Assembly (NCBI GenBank): GCA_009731375.1
Contig: BJOX01000014.1
Location: forward strand, 993,812 to 1,044,533
Direction of reading: 5' to 3'
Length of the DNA stretch: 50,722 bases
Origin: Paulinella micropora
Taxonomy: Eukaryota; Cercozoa; Imbricatea; Euglyphida
Shown here: positions 47,142 through 50,722 of the stretch, piece after piece
Numbering within the stretch: the first letter of the stretch is position 1
Layout of the letters: the number at the start of each line of letters is the position of its first letter
Translations under genes and position numbers: made by a program
The notes under the pieces: generated by a model
Databases searched by the model: none
Seen by the model: the letters and a program-made list of their open reading frames with translations, nothing else
Told to the model about the DNA's origin: nothing

Positions 47142-49298
47142 ATGGAGGCAGCAGCAGCGACGGATCCGGAGTTCAAGGAGCTCATAACGTTATACAAGAA
47201 CCCTAATGATATTAAAAAGACTCCGCAGATCAAAGATCAAATGAAGGAGATGGCGTGGAGAGATGGGCTATTATGGTACAAGGGCCAGCATGGCAAATTT
47301 GCATCACAGCCTGACAAATGGACTCTCTGGGTACCGGAGAAGTTGAGGCGCTTCATATATGTTGCAGCCCATAACTGCCCCTTACTGGCACATCCGGGTC
47401 GACAAAGAACTCATTGGTTCATAGCGAGGCGATTTTGGTGGAAAGGGATGAAGGAGGAGATAGACAGGGAAGTGGACGCATGCATCCCATGCAAAACCAC
47501 AAAGACACCGCTGAAGGCGAACTTTGGCCTGATCGGTACATTCCCGTTACACGCCGGGATGTTTGAATTTTTACACATCGATCATGTGGGACCTTTCCCC
47601 GAATCGGCAGAAGGGTACAGATACCTTCTTACCGCAATAGATCGAGCCACCAATTATGTCTGGGTTGTTCCTGTTAAGGACGCTACAGGCAAGACAACTG
47701 CGGAGGCTCTGATCGATAGGATCGTCTCGCAGATCGGAGTGCCTAGAAAGATATGTTCTGATCGAGGTTCTGACTTTAATAATGAAGTCATCGACAGACT
47801 ATCTAAGTACTACGGGATGAAATGGCAATATGTTACTGCCTATAACCCGAGAGCGAATGGCAAGATCGAGCGGGTACATAGACCTCTCAAAGCCTCGCTT
47901 AAGATGTACTGTATGAAGAAGGAGAATCAGAGAGCCTGGGTGGAGGCAGCACCTTCATTTGCCTTTGCAATGAACTGTCTACCCTCATCGGCATTAGGAG
48001 GAGCCAGGAGCTCAGTCTCGCCATATCAATTGGTTTACGGCCGAGAGCCTAATATCCCAACCTCGCTTCTGCATCCAAAGGACACTTGGGCAGATGAGGA
48101 TGAGTTGTTCGGGATGAGGCTAAGAGCGAAGATGGAGGCGGAGCAAATAGTTGCGGCGCATAGGGAGGCGGAGCGCAGAAAGACTGATGCACAAGGAGTG
48201 CGACAAGCGCACTTAGATCAAGTCCGTTTCCGGGTTGGGGATATTGTACTCCTGTACCATCCTCAAGTACCCAAGGGGGTTAGCTCTAAGCTGTTTACCC
48301 ACTGGAAAGGACCATACCAGATTATGGAGCAGATGGGACCTCTGAACTATAAGATCAGGGGTAGAGGGAAGGTGCAAATTGTGAATGTTCGAAGGCTGAT
48401 CAAATATGACCCCTTCTTACTCGAGGATGAATCCGTTGAGGAGGCGTTGAAACGGATGAAGGAGGATTTCAAAGAGGTACCGCCTATCAGTAAGGAGGAT
48501 ACCTTAGAGGAGGAGAATGCCTATCGGGCACCTGTCTCGGAGAAGGAGGAGACCGAGAAGGAGAGCAAGGAAGACTCAAACCGCAAAAGCGCGGCGGGGA
48601 CTCAGTCTAAGGCCCCCATAGTCCGCGGCGGTACAAAGGAGAAGTTCACGGAGGCGCAGAGGAGGAGAGCGCAAAATGACCTTATCTTCGACCAACCGAG
48701 GAAGGTGGCGAGATCGACGCGAGCGACGGATGTCCATGGAGGAGGAGAAGAGAAGGACACTAACCCAAACGCGGGTAATGTGGACATTCGACATGCGCGA
48801 TGGAAGGAAGGCGAGGCGATTGCGACCATCAAGTGGGTCCGAGACGCTTTTTATCTGTTGAGACCGGCAGAATCTCATGTTGCCGATGACACTCTCTCAG
48901 ATCTTTATCTCATGCGAGCTGTGGCGGTCCCGCAGACTACACGGGCAGCGCGGACATCGAAGAGATCCTCAGCAGCAAAAACGATACAACCGGTACTCCA
49001 TTTCTGGAGAAGCATGGACCCTGTTGAGGATCCAAAAGCTAGACAATACTTACCGGTATACAAAGACGCGAAAGATCTCGAGACTTGGGATGATACTATT
49101 ACCCCTCGAGACAAAGACCACACTGCGTGGACTATTCAGTCACTGCCTAGGGGAGTGCTTGACATTCCTTTTGACTTATCATTGGGCGCCATCCCTAACA
49201 AAATATGGGACATTCTTGAGGAGTCAAAGTTTGACTTGACTTTTGTTGGCGGCCCGCCACCTGGCAAAGGGGTTCGCGCAAGGCGACGAAGGCAGTAA
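47142..49298 (+). CDS. Gypsy Pol, part 2: integrase and novel C-terminal domain
   Basis: Same frame as part 1. The integrase zinc region is HPGRQRTH...CIPC. The catalytic triad is D147 (LHIDHVGP), D207 (CSDRGSDF) and E243 (GKIERVHRP), with exactly 35 residues between the last two, the D-D-35-E pattern. The GPY/F module is HWKGPY near residue 390, ending in VNVRRLIKYDPF. After an acidic, basic and low-complexity linker (about 430-560), a folded-looking domain occupies about residues 565-715 (FYLLRPAESHVADD ... GGPPPGK). This domain has a diverged relative at 34496-35003. It takes the position where chromoviruses carry a chromodomain, so a role in target-site choice is a reasonable inference. 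The ATG at 47142 is simply the first in frame; translation is probably as one polyprotein. Confidence 0.85.
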   Translation: MEAAAATDPEFKELITLYKNPNDIKKTPQIKDQMKEMAWRDGLLWYKGQHGKFASQPDKWTLWVPEKLRRFIYVAAHNCPLLAHPGRQRTHWFIARRFWWKGMKEEIDREVDACIPCKTTKTPLKANFGLIGTFPLHAGMFEFLHIDHVGPFPESAEGYRYLLTAIDRATNYVWVVPVKDATGKTTAEALIDRIVSQIGVPRKICSDRGSDFNNEVIDRLSKYYGMKWQYVTAYNPRANGKIERVHRPLKASLKMYCMKKENQRAWVEAAPSFAFAMNCLPSSALGGARSSVSPYQLVYGREPNIPTSLLHPKDTWADEDELFGMRLRAKMEAEQIVAAHREAERRKTDAQGVRQAHLDQVRFRVGDIVLLYHPQVPKGVSSKLFTHWKGPYQIMEQMGPLNYKIRGRGKVQIVNVRRLIKYDPFLLEDESVEEALKRMKEDFKEVPPISKEDTLEEENAYRAPVSEKEETEKESKEDSNRKSAAGTQSKAPIVRGGTKEKFTEAQRRRAQNDLIFDQPRKVARSTRATDVHGGGEEKDTNPNAGNVDIRHARWKEGEAIATIKWVRDAFYLLRPAESHVADDTLSDLYLMRAVAVPQTTRAARTSKRSSAAKTIQPVLHFWRSMDPVEDPKARQYLPVYKDAKDLETWDDTITPRDKDHTAWTIQSLPRGVLDIPFDLSLGAIPNKIWDILEESKFDLTFVGGPPPGKGVRARRRRQ

Positions 49299-50469
49299 GT
49301 GACATTTTTTTCTTTTATCACGCGTCGGACATTGAAAGCTGCATGTGGATTAATCTCATAGTGCCCATGTCAGATCATGTCTTATTAAAATATTTTTATA
49401 CCATTGTTGTTACTTGGCATTTTTATCGCAACATATGAGTGCGAAGGTCAATCGGCAAATGGATACGACACCGTAGAAGGGGATCGCTTGTGAGTTTAGC
49501 GATGGTGTTCCTGGTACGACCCTGCTTCAAGTATCCAGGGTGATGTTCTCAATAAATGTTCTCATAGTAGACATATTAAATATTTTTTTCTTTGGATATA
49601 CTTAATATCGTCATACCAGCACGGTCCGTCTCTACTTGTGTCGGTTTATCGCATGGTCGGGTTCACTCACACCGGCTTTGGATATAGTTATTAGGACTGG
49701 CCCCCTAGTACTATATTAAGGTAACTGATTGAAAACAAGGGTATGTTATTAAAAGACAATGTATTTACTGATCGGAAGTGTTTTTAGAGAAGGAGAAAAA
49801 ATTATAATGCTGCTTTTATTTCAATATTAATACTATTTGTTCTTGACATACTTCCTCAGGATTAAGTTACGGGGGGGACAACGAGTGTGGAAGGAGGAGT
49901 TTTTTTATTTATTTACAAAAAATGAGGCTAGAGATTTACAGTTGACGCGTGTCTGGTGTATGCGTTTTATTTATCCACTGCACCGTCTATCAGTGGGTTA
50001 ATGCACTTAGTTGCAACACCCCGTAGCATCTGTGCAGAAAAGAAATCAGCAGCTATATGACGAAAATATTGCATATTTCCGTCATAAAAACGGGAAGGGG
50101 TACTGTAGGCATCACCCGGATAGCCGGTAAAAAGTACAGTTTTTCGGATAGCCGGTAAAGAGTACAGTTTTTCGGGTGTCAGGTGCACCTAGTTTTTTTC
50201 CCAGTATTTCAATATCGTTTGGCCGGATTTGACCTAATGCCATTTTAACCGTGGTCTGTGGCCGCTTTCTTTTTCGGCTTCACTGAGCTAATATAACGAG
50301 ACATCATTCTCCTTTGGGGGATTTGTGTCTGGTTGTATTACCGACTTTTTATCGAGCTATCTTCAGGGAATGTAACAAAAGTGACATCACTTGAATGTCG
50401 CCAGTTATAGTATAGTTACTTAAACTGTTGAAGACTCAGTCACTTAACGCACACACTTTTTATATAAGT

Positions 50470-50512
<43 letters not shown>

Positions 50513-50585
50513 ATTTGGTGAGAAGCGATTGCTGATCCGAGCTGAAGCCGGCAACACAATAATATTGTACTACTTGTTAAAAAAC

Positions 50586-50589
<4 letters not shown>
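49299..50589. other. 3' flank of the gypsy element, possible LTR
   Basis: No ORF of note. A 28-bp unit (ggatagccggtaaaaagtacagtttttc) is repeated twice at about 50118-50173. Sequence tgacatcacttgaatgtcgcc at about 50382-50402 matches the palindrome centre near 37060 (tgacatcacttgaatgtcgac). An AT run lies at about 50472-50508. Confidence 0.4.
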
Positions 50590-50635
<46 letters not shown>

Positions 50636-50722
50636 ATATCTGAGGCGTACTGATGCAGCTAATGGCATATCCTCAACGGACATAAGCCTCCAATACCCTT
50701 GTTCGAGGTCCTCCACCCCCCC
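50590..50722 (-). mobile_element. 3' end of the dispersed retroelement, copy 2
   Basis: AAT repeat at about 50590-50632, then about 95 bp identical by eye to the unit at 26411-26503, truncated by the window end. Minus-strand orientation is inferred from the position of the ATT tail. Confidence 0.7.

Larger units (their letters stand above)
43262..49900 (+). mobile_element. Ty3/gypsy LTR retrotransposon, 5' truncated
   Basis: The order Gag end, protease, reverse transcriptase, RNase H, integrase, GPY/F and C-terminal extension is the Ty3/gypsy order. The 5' side stops abruptly at the piggyBac-like element near 43255, so most of Gag and the 5' LTR are missing. A purine-rich stretch, gggggggacaacgagtgtggaaggaggag, at about 49871-49899 is a candidate polypurine tract before a 3' LTR. 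The LTR itself cannot be proved without its partner. Confidence 0.75.

Overview
This is an intron-rich eukaryotic window. It has GT-AG spliced genes with exon-shuffled extracellular modules, dense microsatellites and many retro- and DNA-transposon remnants, and no bacterial-type gene organisation. The mix (V8-like secreted serine protease, phase 1-1 EGF exons, KH protein, piggyBac-like and Ty3/gypsy elements, an endonuclease-bearing non-LTR element, a virus-like fibre relic) fits a protist, alga or unicellular holozoan better than a plant or vertebrate. The sequence alone does not fix the species. Seven runs of N mark assembly gaps: 10612-10715, 12298-12389, 22520-23478, 26574-26868, 32803-32812, 35773-36165 and 38434-38443.

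Layout. 1-2788 is the 3' end of a non-LTR retrotransposon with a restriction-like endonuclease. 3243-3933 is a broken virus/phage-type fibre gene. 4843-5318 is an array of a 16-bp palindrome. 5340-8688 holds no intact gene, only a retroelement Gag relic and a MITE. 8689-12456 (minus) is a spliced gene for a KH-domain protein with twelve PPGL motifs and a C-terminal SILK + RVxF pair. 13751-27870 (plus) is a gene of about 25 exons for a secreted protein: signal peptide, V8-like serine protease, twelve EGF modules, Thr-rich mucin linker and five cystine-knot-like modules. Its introns are packed with a different simple repeat each. 27871-30990 is intergenic, with two MITEs and short tandem repeats. 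30992-35003 (minus) holds a frameshifted membrane-anchored ORF and the C-terminal end of a Ty3/gypsy polyprotein. 35004-40550 has three copies of a pyrimidine-tailed repeat in alternating orientation, two of them forming a 4.2-kb palindrome. 40798-43248 is a decayed piggyBac-like element. 43262-49298 is a Ty3/gypsy element with nearly complete coding. The window ends in non-coding sequence and a second copy of a dispersed repeat also found in an intron at 26.4 kb.

The two host genes are unrelated in function. The minus-strand gene looks like an RNA-associated scaffold that could recruit GYF-domain proteins and protein phosphatase 1. The plus-strand gene encodes a large extracellular modular protease. 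The most novel items are that protease architecture, the PPGL/SILK/RVxF scaffold, and a C-terminal domain shared by two diverged gypsy elements. Exon structures were worked out by hand from splice signals, frame continuity and protein motifs; they are strong inferences, not transcript-verified.
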